A stretch of 64,000 nt of DNA, taken from the NCBI RefSeq assembly GCF_040054535.1, contig NC_090780.1:3580001-3644000 (forward strand), read 5' to 3'. The stretch comes from Antennarius striatus (taxonomy: Eukaryota > Chordata > Actinopteri > Lophiiformes > Antennariidae). Shown piece after piece: positions 13,426-29,180 of this stretch (within the stretch, counting starts at the first letter, position 1; every line of letters starts with the position of its first letter). The notes beneath the pieces are model-generated. The model saw only the letters and a program-made list of their open reading frames with translations. It was not told where the DNA came from and searched no databases. The position numbers were made by a program, and so were the translations under genes.

Positions 13426-16400
13426 ATGACGAAAGTACAGGGTGGGATGAAATGCGTGAAATATCTGCTTTTCGTTTTTAACTTCATCTTCTGGGTAAGT
13501 CCGCTCGGTTCTCATGGAAACAACATCACTGCTGTGTGGAAACCACCTAATGTTGTGTTACGATCACATTCTCATCCTGTATGTTATTATGGGAAGCGGT
13601 GCGTGCTGTTTTAAATGGTGATTTATTGAAATGCACCATCTTACATGTCGGCATCCAATTGAAAAATACGTTACATATTTCATGAAACTGTTGTTTACTG
13701 TTGTGTTGTTTACTGTTGTGTTGTTTACTGTTTATTTGGGGGACTTTTCTCCACTTGTTTTTTTGGAAACTAATCCAGTTACCATTTATCTTCTCTTCAC
13801 ACCCTTAATTAGTGCTGACACCTCTTAACACCTCTGAAGTTCTAGGGATGGTTTTAATAACCAGGAGTGACGTCACCCACGAACCCCCCCCCCCCTTTAA
13901 CACCCACGTGGTTTCTGTAGTTTGATGTGCTGTGGTCATCCTGCAGCACAAGCTGCTACTTTCCGACACACCCTCTGCTCAGATCCCCGGCCGTGACGTC
14001 ACGTGGTGCGGTGACTTTCTCACACTCGGGGGTCATCCGTGGGGCCACGAAGTCTGGATTAGATTGTCTGTGATTTATGATCTGACACTCTGTCAGTTGT
14101 CTTTATATCTGTAGAAATGTAGAAATATCTGCTTGTGCGTCATTGTCAGTTAGTTGTTAATGAAAACTGTTAACTAAAGAATGAAATAAGGATTTTCCAA
14201 CTAAAAAAATGTCATTTTTTATGATTTAAGAGTCCCAAAAGAGCTTTAAAATATTCCACAATGAAAATCTTATAACAAAGACGTGTTTTTGTAGCTGATA
14301 TTTTTATTCCCGTCTTCCTTTACTCATCTTTCCACTGCAGTTTGGTTTTGAACCCATTGGGGTTTCTGACTCCCATGCTGAAAACTAAATTTGTTTGTTT
14401 ATGTCCACACGTTTTGGTTTTATAGTGTCTTAAAATAGTTCATGTCATGGTTATCTAAATCCAGGTATTGAGTTCCATCTGACCAACAGTCTAAAACCCT
14501 GAATAATAATAATTTTGAAGTCACGTGGCAAAAGAAAGAGTCAAATCCTCATGAATAACAAACTGAAACTTGGTGGCGTTTGACATTCTCATTCCAAAAA
14601 CAATTAGATGGTAAGAAATTACAATAAGTCGCTGATATTTAGCATTTCAGTGCTGGGTGTTATCCTAGAGTGTCGTCGCCATTGGACGCTCATGTTTGAC
14701 TGCTAACCGACACAGTATATATTAGTTTAAATGGCTGAATTGACTCATCTGTGCTCTGTGAGATGATCACTGGAGTCGCCCACACAGCAGCCTTTTTGTT
14801 TAGGAGTTTCAGGACTGAAGCAAAACTGTTGTGGTCTGAGCCAAAAGGGGCGTACAGTGCACTGTCATTTTGGGGTGCAGAGCCAAACAGGCAACAAATG
14901 TCGGTGTGAGTTACGTCACCAAGAGACCATGAGGCTGGCACAGCCTGTGGCTGAAATGCACCATGGGAGTTGGTTTATTAATACTATGATTTCGGACGAT
15001 GAATACAGCAGTGAAAAAAACCCACATCAGTCTTAAAATCTAAATTTTATGACCTTGAACCTGAAGTATATGAATATTCTGTGTTGAGTAATCAAATTGG
15101 TAACGATGGATGCAAGTAGAGTAAATATGATCACCTTATTTTGCACATGGACTATCAGAACACAACGCAGCGTTCACTTCAGTTTAGTCATGAACCAGAC
15201 GAGTAAATCCCTTTATTTGTTACCTGTAAATTGGCTGTCTCCAACCTGCTGTGTGCAATCATGGACAAGTGTTCAGAACTTGTGACAAGACTTACAGTAT
15301 TTTCTGCACTATAAGGCGCACTTGGATTATAAGGCACACTGGATTACATGAAGCACTGGATTATAAAACACATCTGAGAAGTCATCTTCATTGAATGGTT
15401 TATTTTAAAACTTATATAAGGCACATTGGATTATAAGAAATTGAGAAAATTAAAGGTTTTTAGGTGTGCCTTATAGTGTAGAAAATACTGTATTCTACAG
15501 CAACAGACACGGGTTCTCAGGACACGCACATGTGCAGATTAACATCAGTTTGAGAGTCTGAGCAAGTCTGAAACTGTTAGAGGAGGGGGAAAAAAACCAG
15601 ATGGTGGGCATCAAGTGTCCCCAACGAGACAAAGACGCGAGGTCGTATCCCCTCATGAATCCTAATGACAAGCAGAGCCAAAGTAAAAACATGCCGGGGC
15701 CTCCTGTTTTGAGTGTGAAGTGATCTCTGGGAAAATTCTATCATCACTTAAACCCTAAAAGCTAACGGACATTACAAACACATCTTCCCTGCTAAAGCGT
15801 GTGATCATGGATTGATCATTGATCATGTGATTTGTCACGTCTCAGCTGTCGGGCCTGCTGGTGCTGGCCGTGGGACTTTGGCTCAGGTTCGACGTGGAAA
15901 CAGTGGAACTTCTGACAGGAGATGGAGCCCCCGACACCTTCTTCATAGGTAGGTTTGGCCCCCAATCAACCAGAAAGTAGAGTCGAAAATTATTACATGA
16001 TATTTACATATATTTACATATTCTCAACAATGCACTTGTGCATTGTAGCTACAGTACTTTTAAGTAATGACATGAGGATAAATCAAATTCTGTCACATGC
16101 ATTTTCTAATTTATTGTGTATGTATGAATTTAAAAGCTTTATAGCAGGATAAATTTAATTAAAAGCCGTTAAGTGGAGAAGAAAATACTGCTTTCACACC
16201 TCGATGAATCAAATGTGATCGTCCAGAAGATGCACAGAGATACTTTCACAAGATGTTATCACATATTTTTAGGTATAAATTCAGAGTGCATCCTGCTCAC
16301 ACCAGATGGCACCAGATTTTAATGGCTGATGACATCAGGCTTTAACATGCACAGTGATGATAATAGATCAGATCTTTGTTTGCTTCCCAGGGGATTCCCA

Positions 16401-18352
16401 TTAGACATATGGTGCTACAAGCTGATGGGGAAGTGAAACCGGACGTACTAAGTGATTCAGTAATATAATGTTTTTGGTTTTTATGAGTTGTAGATAGAAC
16501 TAGTCAATTTTCTTGGATAGAGCAAACTATCCAATCAGAGAAGCTCAAACAGAAACATGTAGACCAGAGCCTCTATCTGATCAATAAGCAGCTCTGTCCC
16601 ATCGCTGAAATCCAAGGGGGCTTTTGATGGATGTTAAATTAAGGGTTCCTTTGCGGAACCCAGAATAAAATATGCAGTGTGTGATTTAAATGTACATTAG
16701 ACAGACTAACAGCCTTCAGTGTGTAGTACTGCAGCAGCTTTCATACAATGGGCCCCGTGTCCTTCCCTCTGCGTAGGAGCAGATGCTCAGAATGAAGCCT
16801 ATTCTTATTCCTGTTTCGACCATGACCTAAAACATGACTTCACTTCATCAGCGCTCGGCTGAGCTTGTTTTACATCCTGAAAACAACTTAATGTTTCGTA
16901 CAGCAGAGTGAATAAGTTTGTGCATGTAGTCCTCAACTTACAAACACAATTAGCTCAGAGAGTCTGTTTGTAAGCTGAATTGTTCATGTCTTTATTTATT
17001 AAATTTCATTACTACTCTGGAAAAGAAAGTACTACAACTTACCAGAAACAATTACAGGACATAAAAACAATACGTAAATAAAATAAAATACTGAAGTACC
17101 GTAAAGTAAAGTAACATTAGACTCTGACCCGCAGGTTGTTCATGAACCGGTTCCGGTCCGTGGGTCAATTGCAACCGGGTCGCACAGAAAGAATACATAA
17201 CTGAAATTATTTATGTTTTATTTATTATCTGACTCTGAACGATGATTTGTTTTGGAAATTACCGGATTCTCTACTCCACATTTGTCACTCTTGTCGCCTG
17301 TCAAGATGCTTGCCTCGGTCACATGACCCCCTTCTTAAAGGGGCCGTACCGGCCGGTGACACAGAATACATTACCAATAAATTGAAACTCCCAAGCTAGC
17401 AGAACCAAAACCCCCCCCAAATGTCTTCGAAAGGTTTCTTTGCGGAGGGTAAAAGAACCAGCGAGGAGACGGAAGAAGAACCTAAGACTTCAAAGAAACA
17501 GAGAGCTGCAAAACACTCGCTGAGATGCTTACAGAGACACGTACAAGAAATAAATGGGGGGAGTTAAGTGTTGAAGATGTGCGAACGCAGCAGTGCTGCT
17601 CGGCCGGGGCTGTGGCAGGAAGGGGAACTGCAGTAGTCGGATATGGCGGTGGGTGTTTGTTCGTATCTACAAATGTTCGTAAGTCGAAAGTTTGTATGAT
17701 GAGGACTACCTGTATACGATATGTTTAAGACGTTATTGGAGTAAAGTATGAAGGACACATCTTCTAGAGTAGAATGTATCTGCACCAAAATACATGATGC
17801 TTTTGCACTTGAAATAAAATTGACTGAATTGTAAATGAAGGTTTTATATACAAAAGATGTGGTAGTTCATCTTATAAGATAAGTTTCACCTTTTCCATTG
17901 AATAAACTGTCCATTAGTCAATAAATCCATCAGAATAGTGCTGCTGAATAATAACAGTCCTTATAAAAATGCCAATGTAATGGTAAAACACTGTGGTGCT
18001 GATGCTTCTGTAGGTTCTGAATACTTTCTGCACAAGTGCCCATCCCTTCTGGAGCACTCCCCTCATTGTTAGGCAGCAACGACTGCGGCAAAGTAACGAC
18101 TGATCATTTATCTAAATATCCTAAGGAGTCTGCACAAGATCAATCGTCTCATAGGAGATCCTTAGCAACACAATAAATATCACCAGAGGGTTCCTGAGGA
18201 CAGCCTCGCCTCCAGCGTTCACCTCCAGCGAGGGACTGAACAGAGTGGGATAAGTGTCAGGAATCCCCACGGGAAGATCACGATCCATTCTGTCACTCTG
18301 TGTCCCAGCCATTTTGTCCTCCCGCAAAGTACAGAAACCTGAGAGTGAGGTG

Positions 18353-18416
<64 letters not shown>

Positions 18417-20333
18417 AATGTGCAGCTCTATAAGGCTGCCTGTATCATCTTCTTCATCACCGATTTTATCATTAAGCTTGTGATTAAGTGATGGAAAAAA
18501 AAAAATCACCTGCCAAGATCAGTTCAGTGTCGACTCTTTGTATATACGCTAGAAGCTTTCTTGGCCCGCTTTATTTTCCACTGCTACGTCTGTTCGCTTT
18601 AAAGCAGCACCTCTGTCGCCTCTAGCGAAGCATTCCCCCGTCTTCACCTTCCTTTTGTTCAACAGCAGGAAAACAATAGCTCGCATCCCTCCCCACATGG
18701 ATTAATTAAATTGCTGCTGCTGGTTGCTGTCTGCCCCTGATTAGCCCCTCAGCATGGACCTCAGAGACTGTGGTGGTGTATGGTTACAGTGGAAAAGGAC
18801 TCGGTAGTCAGGGCTGGGAGCAGAAGAGCAGGTGACGATATCCAGGCCTGGGGGAGCCGGGACGAGGAAGGAGGCAAACAGCCTGAATGAACTCTTGAAA
18901 ATCTGATTTGCCTTCAACGTGGAACAGATGGTCTGAGTTCCTGCTTCACCCTACAGGAGCAATTACAAGTAACTCAAGTATACGACTGGTGGTAAACTTA
19001 TTCCACCACATCATTATAGCGATCCTTTCCTTTGGGCGTGTCCCGTTAGGGGTCGCCACAGCGTGTCGCCCTTTTCCATGTCAGCCTATCTCCTACATCC
19101 TCCTCTCTAACACCACCTGTCCTCATGTCTTCACTCCATCCATCCTTCTCTTTGGTCGTCCTCTCACCCTTTTGCCCTTTTGCCTGGTAGCGTCATCTTC
19201 ATCACCCGTTTACCAATACACTCACTATAGCAATCGAACAAGATCGGCTTAAAAACCTAAGAACAGATACGGACTTTTTGTATTAAAAGCTCAAATTAAA
19301 CCAAGATTCTACAATCAAATTCTAAAATATTGACCTCTGTAGACCCAGAAGACATATGTTTGAGTTGTGAGATTCTGTCCTGTGGTGCCATGATCTAAAG
19401 TTTGGAGTCTGTCAATCAGAGGCATGTCTGGAAGAGGAAGAATGAAACAGATGCTATCTACAGTGAAACATGGGGGCTGGGTCGGTGAAGCTCTGAAGCT
19501 GCTTTGCATTCCTCTGACGCTGGAAACGTAGAATGTAGAGGATAAGATGGGTTCCATGAAAAGTGCGATCCACAGGTCTTTTTGCTGGATTGTCAGCAAC
19601 AGTTTTACAAATTTTACACCAATTCCTAACTGAGAGATAGCACCGATATTCAGACCGACATGTGGGATACGACTCAGAGGGTTTCAATCCTCAACGATGA
19701 TGTTAGAGCAGTTAGATCCTGCTGCCATCGTCAGTTTAGTCTGTGAACTCCACCCATGTGACAGAGCGCTGTGAAACCATAGTGTTTATTGAATTAAACA
19801 TGATGTTGTTCATTTTGTGGTAATATATGACAGAATTCAAAGCACTAACCTCCCTGGCTTTTGTCTCCTCAGCTGTCTACATTCTTCTTGGTGCAGGAGG
19901 GTTAATGATGGTCGTTGGATTCTTCGGTTGTTTCGGAGCAGTTCGGGAGTCTCAGTGTCTTCTGGCATCGGTGGGTTAAAGCCGTCAAAACTGGAATGGC
20001 ATTATTAACTAATTTCTACTCGTGTGCTTCACTCTTATTATTTTGATACAGTATAAACTGAGTTTCTCACTGAATTTCAGATATTTCCCTTCATGCACTC
20101 TAAATAAGTCCTTGGTCTGTGTGTGTGCGAGCGTGTGTGTGTGTGTGTGTTTCAATTTAATAATGGTAATTGAAAAAAAAAATTTCTTTTTGGTCTATCA
20201 TTGACATCAACTCATATTATACAAAAGTATTTTTTACTGGAAGAATGACAATAATAATGATAATAATAATAATAATGATAATAATAATAATGATAATAAT
20301 ATAATAATAATAATGATAATAATAATAATAATA

Positions 20334-20423
<90 letters not shown>

Positions 20424-20424
20424 C

Positions 20425-20501
<77 letters not shown>

Positions 20502-21591
20502 ATAATAATGATAATAACAACAATAATAACAGTCTCTTTTCCTGTCTGCAGTTCTTTGCTTGCCTTGTGATAATCTTTGGAGCTGAGATTGCTGCTGGTG
20601 TGTTTGGATTTATAAACAAGGAGCAGGTATAATACAGAGTGATCAGTGATACAATTCTATGGTAATATCTATATTATATAAATTAATATAATTTATATAA
20701 TATGAAAATACAAATATTATTTGGTTGTGTTTTATCAAACAGATTATTGAGGAAGTCCAAAAGTTTTACAGCAGCTCCATCAGCGATGTCTCCAGTTCGA
20801 ACGGCACCGCTGTGGCCCTCATTTACCACAAAACTGTGAGTAAAACTTGTGATTGTTTGTTTCACTTGTTTGTCTGGAGTAATTCTGTTGTCTTTGCTTT
20901 TTCCATGTGAAGCTGAACTGTTGTGGAGGCTCCACGTCCGACACGTCCAACACACTTTGTGCGGAGTTCCCAGAAGACACCCAGGTGAACTCTTACATCT
21001 GTTATTACACATTATTACCACACGGTGGCAGTATGTCACTGCTATAAAATGACAAGACAAGCTGTGATAAAGTATGTGACTGTCATTAACACATCTTTCC
21101 TTTCTCCATGTAAATTATTTCATGGCTGGGTCATTTATCGTATGTGTACATTCACAACATGCACACTTAATGTTTGTTTTAGGATTGTCTCACTGCGATT
21201 ACCAACTTCTTCAATGAGAAGCTCCATATTATTGGATACATTGGGATCGGTGTGGCAGGAGTGATGGTGAGAATCTACATAAGCCTTAAATTTAACTTCA
21301 TGAAGCCAAAATAGTGATTAAAATGGCAGTGGTATTTAATTCAAAGCAGTCTATGAAGATGTTCAGTCGTCCAGGTTGTGGTAGATCAACTCCCCACTGG
21401 CCGCTCAGAACTGTAGAGGCCTTTTGGATGAGAGACAAAAACACCCTCAAGTTTTTGCTGTAAGTCCAGTTGACCTTATACAAATATAAATATTTTAACC
21501 TGCTCCAAAATATGTGTGATTTCAGATCTTGGGGATGGTCTTCAGCATGGTTCTGTGTTGCGCCATCAGGAACAACAGAGAGGTTATATAG
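13426..21591 (+). CDS. tspan2: Tetraspanin-2
   Basis: Four-pass membrane protein that organises tetraspanin microdomains; in mammals it is prominent in oligodendrocytes. Coding exons are 13426-13494, 15846-15948, 19873-19970, 20552-20626, 20743-20835, 20913-20984, 21183-21266 and 21526-21591, all with GT-AG introns and matching phases, giving 219 residues (human 221). TM1 starts with [12 protein letters not shown]. The TM2 stretch [20 protein letters not shown] and RESQCLLAS are tetraspanin hallmarks. The large loop carries the CCG motif in exon 6 plus two more cysteines (LCAEF, QDCLTAI), the four-cysteine pattern. The C-terminus [11 protein letters not shown] nearly equals the human end CCAIRNSRDVI. 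A GTAAGT lies 3 nt after the stop (21595) and could be a donor for an intron in the 3' untranslated region. The introns hold a MITE, nested DNA transposons, a LINE end and a triplet repeat. Confidence 0.95.
15295..15490. mobile_element. Palindromic MITE, copy 2, intact ends
   Basis: Same family as 3826-4063. The ends CAGTATTTTCTGCACTATAA and its near-perfect reverse complement are flanked on both sides by TA (15293-15294 and 15491-15492), a Tc1/mariner-type target duplication. It sits in tspan2 intron 1 and has no coding capacity. Confidence 0.8.
16927..17712. mobile_element. Tigger/pogo-like DNA element with inverted ends
   Basis: The left end GTAGTCCTCAACTTACAAAC and the right end GTTTGTATGATGAGGACTAC are imperfect inverted repeats. 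The outer right end continues CTG-TA. Ends of the form CAGGTAGTCCTC with a TA target are typical of Tigger/pogo elements. The copy lies in tspan2 intron 2, is non-autonomous, and contains a second, hAT-like insertion. Confidence 0.55.
17123..17530 (+). mobile_element. hAT-like DNA transposon fragment inside the pogo-like element
   Basis: The segment has the character of a hAT (Charlie-type) 5' end: 'CCGGTTCCGGTCCGTGGGTC' and 'ACCGGGTCGCACAG'. A short frame follows, starting at about 17421 with [16 protein letters not shown]. Only the 5' part is recognisable. No downstream transposase domain is present, so it is truncated. The exact right edge is uncertain. Confidence 0.4.
18355..18415. repeat. 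CA dinucleotide microsatellite
   Basis: CA tract of about 28 units in tspan2 intron 2. Frames over it are repeat products. Confidence 0.95.
19022..19240 (-). mobile_element. RTE-type LINE 3' end, fragment 2
   Basis: The plus strand reads TAGGGGTCGCCACAGCGTGT followed by 'CTCCTACATCCTCCTCTCTA' and 'CTCTTTGGTCGTCCTCTC', the reverse complement of the last part of the same LINE family as 9695-9815. It is longer than that copy but also 5'-truncated. It is located in tspan2 intron 2. Confidence 0.5.
19320..19700 (+). mobile_element. Possible Tc1/mariner transposase relic
   Basis: The stretch CTACAGTGAAACATGGGGGC followed by 'GCTCTGAAGCTGCTTTGC' and 'AAGATGGGTTCCATGAAAAG' resembles the KHGGGSVMLWGCF region and what follows in Tc1-like transposases. 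It is heavily decayed. No inverted ends were located. Confidence 0.35.
20250..20530. repeat. AAT/GAT then ATT triplet repeat, inverted
   Basis: A run of AAT units with interspersed GAT (20250-20430) is followed by about 23 ATT units (20431-20499) and a short AAT run up to about 20530. AAT and ATT are reverse complements, so the two halves can pair. The repeat ends only about 20 nt before the acceptor of tspan2 exon 4 (20552). The Ile, Asn, Leu and Tyr runs translated from it are not genes. Confidence 0.95.
21358..21480 (+). mobile_element. Penelope-like 3' fragment
   Basis: The stretch 'CAGAACTGTAGAGGCCTTT', then 'TGGATGAGAGACAAAAACA', then 'AAGTCCAGTTGACCTTA' is a degenerate copy of the common teleost sequence seen at the 3' part of Penelope-like elements, where CTGAAGAAGCTTCTTGGATG is followed by an AAACGTCTTC motif and then AAGTCCAGTTG. 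It matches the relic at 8360-8860 in opposite orientation. It lies in the last tspan2 intron. Confidence 0.45.
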
Positions 21592-24500
21592 ATGGTAAGT
21601 CTACACCCCCAGTGCTTCACCACCCAACTGAGGGGTAGTTCCACTGAAAAGTTTTAACAAAGTGTATAAATACATCCTAGGTATTACTAACTTTACACCT
21701 TCACTCCCCAGCCATGAAGATGCATATCCCCTTTCTTTTTCCATAAATCGTGCTCAGCTCCGGACTCGGCTCTGACATTCCTCGCTCCTAACATCTTTCT
21801 TCGCTGGCGTTCCGTGGAGACGAAAGCGCCGCTCAGTAGCTGCAACACGTGAAGCCTTTCGACAGAAATGTTGTGACTGAGGGATGTTACTGTAAATATG
21901 GACACCCACTTCCTGCACCTGCTACTATCACCATTTACTGAGTCCTTTATAGCTCCTTTTATCTTTATAGGCTTTACGCCCAATTTTTGTGTGCATACAT
22001 GTTTTGAGGACTAGTCCACCTTTGCAAATAATTTTCCATGTGATTATACGTATGCTTTTCACTCACACAAACAAGCCCCCATCTGCCGCGCTGTTCATAT
22101 ATTCCTTATGAATTCATGTACATAATGAGCGTGTTTGCTGCCAGCCTCCACTCTCAAGTATTTCTACATGAAGCACAAAACAGGAAGCGCAGATAGGATG
22201 TCAGGGTTAGGATGGGTCTGATGATTAACTGCCATTCTGAGTCATCTAAAAGGTCACATGATGTCACTGGAGCGTGGAGGAACTGCGACAGCGAGTTAAT
22301 CTTTTGCATTTTGCGTGAATTATTGTGGATGTAGATTTTTGTTGGTGTGCCAATATGATGTTAAATATAGAAAATACACTTTATGTTATATGTTAATGGT
22401 AATAAAAGAAATACTTGGTGCTTTTATTGACGTTTGACTCACCCCCCCCCCCCCACATTTGATGTGAATGAATCACGCGCTTTCTTCTGGTTGGTGTTAA
22501 AAGCAGATCTGATGTCATAAATGTAAATTTTGTGGTGAACAAAGCCAGACCTTTGGCAAACTCAGGCACACTGCTAAAGCAGCGCTACATAATGGACGCA
22601 CACATAATGATACTTAGAAAATGTCAGGATGACACCACCATGAGCTACAGACTCACTCACTGCTGTAACACAAAAGATGTTAGTGACTTATAAACTTTTC
22701 TCGTTTCTTGTTAGTAATAGAAAATAGTAATGACAACAATTGATTGATGCCCACGCTACACAACTGTGGTACAATTCTTCATTTGTACTGTTGTTTTAGT
22801 TTTTATTTGTTTGTGACTGCAGTCTGTTGACCACCATAGTAACCATTTAGCATCTGTACTTTTAACTACATGTAAATATCTTCATCCAGTTAATTCCTAA
22901 ACATAAAATGATCTACACTGTAGATATGGCTTTCACCTTAGTTTCAGTGTCATTATTTCTGATTATTAAGTTTTCTGATGGAAAAATCTATTTATTATTG
23001 TTCTAACTACAGCCTATCACATGATTTGAATGCACAGCATGTTGTTTGTACTCTCACAAGTTTTTGAACAAAGGCAAGATATACAGTAAGTAGTGCAGGA
23101 TCACGGGAGTTTTTATCATCATTAAATCCATCAGTGTTTATTGACATTTATCTGACTTGACTATGTAAGACTGTATTTTATACAAAACTTCGCTTTCAGT
23201 GACTGTTCATTCCTTGGTGTTAAAGCAAAAGGCAAATATGTGACGCAAGACAAACACAGTGGACTCAGGAACTGGATCAACTCTCGTGAAACTGCTCTTA
23301 GGATACGTCTCGTAACATATGAGGTCCCGCAGGGCTGTTGTGGCTCCCATTGTGTTGCTGATGTGTTTGGATTGTATTTTGTCGCCTTTTTATTTGCCGT
23401 TTCCCACGTCCATCTGTGTTTATGTTGATGTTTTAAATTTTTCATTTAGCTCTTAACATTCTAACAATCTGGAATCTACCATTAAGACGTTCCTCCTGTA
23501 AAATCACAGCTTAATTTCAGAACTGACGTGATAAAGCCTTAGAAACATGCCGACACAAACGCTCCAATGGTTTATGAAGTTTTATTTTATGGTATCTTGG
23601 AATTCCTTGTCGTTATTGCTTTGTTTTAATTGCGTGTGATTCACTGTTTACACCTGAACTATATGGTGTTGTGTTTTGGGAAGTACCTTGTAACTAGTTT
23701 AAAAAGATTCAGTAGAAATAAAGTTTATTTTACCAAAGGTCATTTCTGCCAGTTTGACATCAGACATTACTGTCACTGAAATTGGGGATACAAAATAATA
23801 AAAAGCCAGTCTATTCAGTTTTGAAAATGAGATATCACACTTTGTTAGGCCGTTCAATCAATGAACACAGAATGACTGCAATGCAAGTTAAAAGTATATA
23901 CTGTAAATATATGACATACAAAAATCCATCAGAAAAAACAGTGGTAAAATTCACTTCTTGGTGGGTCACAGTATAAATGTTTTTTTGGCCAAGGGCCACA
24001 TTTGTTTCTTCAAAGACAAAAAGTCAGTTTGTTAAGGCAAAAAACAAAAACTAGTAGGCATATTTAAATGTACATATATATGTATATATATTGTTTGGAC
24101 AAACATATCTACAACGTGCACGAATGCATCTCAAGTTTTCGCAGATATTAAACTACAACTTCAGATCACAGACCTCTACACAACTGTTGACTAATATCAA
24201 GTATATTTAGGACACTATCTACAGTTTGGCAAGTTATATGGCCCCCAATCAATAGGAAAGTTCATGATCAAACATAACATGTACACACAGAGATTATCAA
24301 ATGTATGAAAAATTGCTCAAAGCATTCCCTTTGCAATAAACTGAGCCTCGTGTATCCCTCGTTCAAAACCGTCGTTCCAACTTCAGGGATTTGTAGCATG
24401 AGGCAGGAGAGGAGAAAACACGTAACTGCAAGCTGCTTCTTTTTAGAAATGTAAAATAAAATTAGGCTACAAACAAAAATAAATCTGAAAAAAGTCATCA

Positions 24501-24864
24501 CGAAAGAGAAAAAGGTCTCTCTCTTGAATGGAGTGCACCCCTCCCTCCCTCACAGAGGGAAACAAAACTGGCGTTGGGGATAAAGAAGGAATAACACTGC
24601 AACTCTCAGTCCCTCAGTCCAAAAAAGGCTAACAGCTTTAAGTGCAAACATTGACCACGGTCTACTGAATAAATCACAAAAGTGTTTCAGTGCATCACAG
24701 CTGTTAGAGCACACAGGAAAATGCCAGATCTTTTTTTTTTTTTAAACATGTCGATGCTTTCAAAGTCAGTCTGACAAAAGGCGTAGACTGATGATGATGT
24801 AGCTGCCAGTCGTTCCACCACCGACACCTGGAAGGTCCTACGGACAGCTGGTCAGCCGTTCCGC
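21592..24864. other. Convergent 3' region of tspan2 and the glutamate carrier
   Basis: No coding exon is recognised. The region probably holds the tspan2 3' untranslated region from the left and that of the carrier gene from the right. A pair of opposed poly(A) signals lies at 23717-23729. A poly-C run lies at about 22442-22454. Confidence 0.5.
23717..23729. promoter_or_regulatory. Palindromic, two-way poly(A) signal candidate
   Basis: AATAAAGTTTATT reads as AATAAA on the plus strand (23717-23722) and as AATAAA on the minus strand (23724-23729). It sits between the convergent genes tspan2 (+) and the carrier (-) and could end both transcripts. Use in either direction is inference, since other signals exist. 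Confidence 0.4.
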
Positions 24865-28242
<3,378 letters not shown>

Positions 28243-28283
28243 GATTACTATCAAATAAACAAGGACAAAAGCCTGAAACTTGT

Positions 28284-28352
28284 GATGGATATTCAAGCGT
28301 ACTTCAGATGGATATTCAAGCGTACTTCAGATGGATATTCAAGCGTACTTCA
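28284..28352. repeat. 23-bp tandem repeat, three copies
   Basis: Three perfect head-to-tail copies of a 23-bp unit beginning GATGGATATTCAAGCG (28284, 28307, 28330), followed by a partial GATG. It lies in the inferred 5' untranslated exon of the glutamate carrier gene, 42 to 110 nt upstream of its ATG on the minus strand. Confidence 0.95.
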
Positions 28353-29180
28353 GATGAATCAATGACTTGAGTCCTGGTGAGAAAAGAAAAGAACAGAACG
28401 GAAGTCAGCTCTAATCCCTTAACAGACTTAAGAGATTCTAACACAGATGATCCTCCTCACTATAAACTGGTTCTTATGTAGAGACCACACACGGGACCAC
28501 TGAGCAGCTCTGTTCATTGAAATATGAGTAGCTCAACCCGTGGGCGTACCCCAAACACATACCGGAATGCCTTATATGGACATTGCCGTCTTCCCATACA
28601 TTCTAGAAGTTATTTCTACATTCCCGACACTGAAGAGTAGAAGTAACTTTCACATTCACTTATAGCACTTGAAATAGATGTAAAAACAGATTGTAAAGAG
28701 TAACCTTAATGGGATCTTCTAAGAAAATAACACGCTTTAAATGTGAAAATATTCATTTTAAACAAGCAGCTCCGCATTGAAATATGAAGTACCTTCATTT
28801 GAACAATTAAACAATTTCCATACAATGTCTACTCATCATAACGTAGGTTTAGAGATAATGTGAGTTTAGTAATCCATATAAGGTTGATGCTAGCTAGGCG
28901 GCCTTAGCCAGGATGCTCATTCATTACAATACCAAACCTAAAAACGGCGTTGGCGAACAAAACAATTCCTCCAACATAATTTAAAATATGAAGAATTTAA
29001 ATAGAAACATTTTACTTACCAAAATAATGTCTTTTAGCTCGTTTTAGTGTTTCTTTTGTCAACCGTTACAGTCCACCTCTTCACAGGTCCATTCAACTCA
29101 CAGCTCTGAGCAGACAGTGGAAATTTCCGTTGAGTTTTAGAGGGAGGGCGGGCTCAAATCGGTGCACGGCTTGATGGCAA

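Noticed and set aside
20212-20632. Frames of poly-Ile, poly-Asn, poly-Leu and poly-Tyr
   Set aside because: Triplet repeat products in a tspan2 intron; one runs by chance into exon 4.
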